Below are positions 4,853 through 5,439 of a stretch of DNA of 5,439 nt, in pieces. The position numbers and the translations under genes were made by a program. The number at the start of each line of letters is the position of its first letter. The stretch's first letter is position 1. Where the stretch lies: assembly GCA_013204685.1 (NCBI GenBank), contig JABMSC010000023.1:1-5439 (forward strand), read 5' to 3'. The notes below the pieces were generated by a model. It had not been told where the DNA came from. It made no database searches and saw nothing but the letters and a program-made list of their open reading frames with translations. This DNA is from Candidatus Omnitrophota bacterium (GTDB taxonomy: Bacteria; Omnitrophota; Gorgyraeia; Tantalellales; Tantalellaceae).

Positions 4853-5439
4853 TTGTAAAAGTTCCCTACCAATCTCAGCATATTCTTTATTAATCTCAAT
4901 CCCAACATAACTGCACCCAAAATCCTTGGCAAGTCTCAGTACAATTCCACTCCCACAGAAGAAATCCATCACCACCCCGTCCTTGGGGCAGTAGATTTCC
5001 AACAGGCGGGATACCATGTTGGCGGGGAACGCGCCGTAACCGAACCCTTTGACAACCGTCTGCCCGTGGAAAACCTTCAGCGGCGAATGCTTCCACTTCC
5101 CCATGGGAACATCCGTTTTTGTGAAAACAAACACGTGATCCATATCGGAGTTGGCGCGCCGCTGCAGCATAAACACGTCCTTTAGCACCCACTTGCGCTT
5201 GCGCTTGCGCATCTCCTCCGCAAACCGGAACGGGATGCCGAACAGCGAACCGCTGCCCGCCCGCGTGTCGCCCAGCGTTACGCAGCAGACGCCGTCCTCC
5301 TTCAATAGGCGAAACGCTTCGTCGAATATGCCGCACAGGTTTTGGATATACGCATCTACATGCTCCTCATGACCCAGCAAATACCGTGGAGTACCGCATT
5401 TCACGCAAAAAAGGCTGTCGGTTGCGGGCTGGCCAGCCA
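4850..5439 (-). CDS. Beta-class DNA methyltransferase, 5' part beyond the window
   Basis: The frame is open to the right edge, and 195 residues plus the TAA stop (4852-4850) are visible. The GTG at 5404 is probably not the start, because the upstream codons (GQPATDSLFC) continue a natural protein and complete a CVKCG motif. The order CVKCGTPRYLLG, acidic helix, LLKEDG, LGDTRAGSG, SLFGIPFRFAEEM, KDVFMLQR, FVFTK follows the phage N4/N6 methyltransferase pattern in which catalytic SPPY/DPPY lies just N-terminal, here outside the window. The C-terminal motif I is MDFFCGSG (visible residues 157-164), with Phe-Phe-Cys replacing the usual Pro-Phe-Ala, then YVGIEINKEYAEIGRELL. It would methylate phage DNA, probably to resist host restriction. 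GC content falls from about 68% (5221-5280) to 38% (4861-4920), with the change near motif I. Confidence 0.85.
   Translation of the reverse strand, partial: AGQPATDSLFCVKCGTPRYLLGHEEHVDAYIQNLCGIFDEAFRLLKEDGVCCVTLGDTRAGSGSLFGIPFRFAEEMRKRKRKWVLKDVFMLQRRANSDMDHVFVFTKTDVPMGKWKHSPLKVFHGQTVVKGFGYGAFPANMVSRLLEIYCPKDGVVMDFFCGSGIVLRLAKDFGCSYVGIEINKEYAEIGRELLQ

Noticed and set aside
4840..4932. Start of the second methyltransferase at 4932.
   Set aside because: The extra residues overlap the conserved C-terminal tail of the upstream methyltransferase, and the family begins shortly before the ICGDSLEVL segment. GTG 4839 has a good ribosome site.
4896..5336. Long second minus-strand frame within the partial methyltransferase.
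   Set aside because: It is a consequence of high GC and few stops; the peptide is Arg/Gly/Ala-rich, while the other frame holds clear methyltransferase motifs.
1..5439. CRISPR array, insertion-sequence ends or attachment-site repeats.
   Set aside because: I saw no regularly spaced direct repeats, no transposase and no terminal inverted repeats with flanking duplications.

Overview
The window is gene-dense, and every supported gene reads on the minus strand, so transcription runs from position 5439 towards position 1. It looks like a bacteriophage, prophage or similar accessory region. It has several DNA methyltransferase genes with no restriction endonuclease in view, an HNH homing-type endonuclease lodged inside one of them, tight or overlapping gene junctions, and a run of small unrecognised genes. 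The genetic code, Shine-Dalgarno sites and sigma-70-like promoters are ordinary bacterial. The host cannot be named. One secreted protein ending in an outer-membrane-like C-terminal Phe hints at a diderm host, but this is weak.

Region 2788-5439 holds methylation genes: a beta-class N4-cytosine/N6-adenine methyltransferase cut by the right edge (4850-5439), then a second beta-class enzyme (2788-4839), then an MT-A70-type enzyme (2168-2791) that starts on a TTG overlapping the previous stop. The second enzyme contains an insertion of roughly 500 bp. The insertion carries an HNH endonuclease gene (3131-3586) in a different frame, with its own consensus promoter (TTGACA, 17 bp, TATAAT) and a strong ribosome site. 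The methyltransferase frame stays open through the whole insertion, so the stretch is potentially dual-coding.

Region 1450-2146 has a small gene that appears frameshifted (1931-2146) and, after a strong promoter (1897-1926), a secreted small beta-rich protein (1450-1857). Its end is followed by a hairpin terminator (1388-1425). A 76-residue protein (1152-1382) begins just after that hairpin with no visible ribosome site.

Region 1-1114 is a separate transcription unit: a strong promoter (1087-1114), then a leader of about 200 nt with two mutually exclusive foldings, one ending in a U-rich tract, then a single-pass basic membrane protein (485-880), a very small membrane protein (292-483) and an unrecognised protein cut by the left edge (1-278). 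The leader looks like an attenuator or riboswitch-like switch and matches no class I recognise.

The points most worth a second look are the dual-coding HNH insertion, the switch-like leader, the frameshifted small gene, and the abrupt base-composition changes near the motif I regions of the two beta-class methyltransferases.
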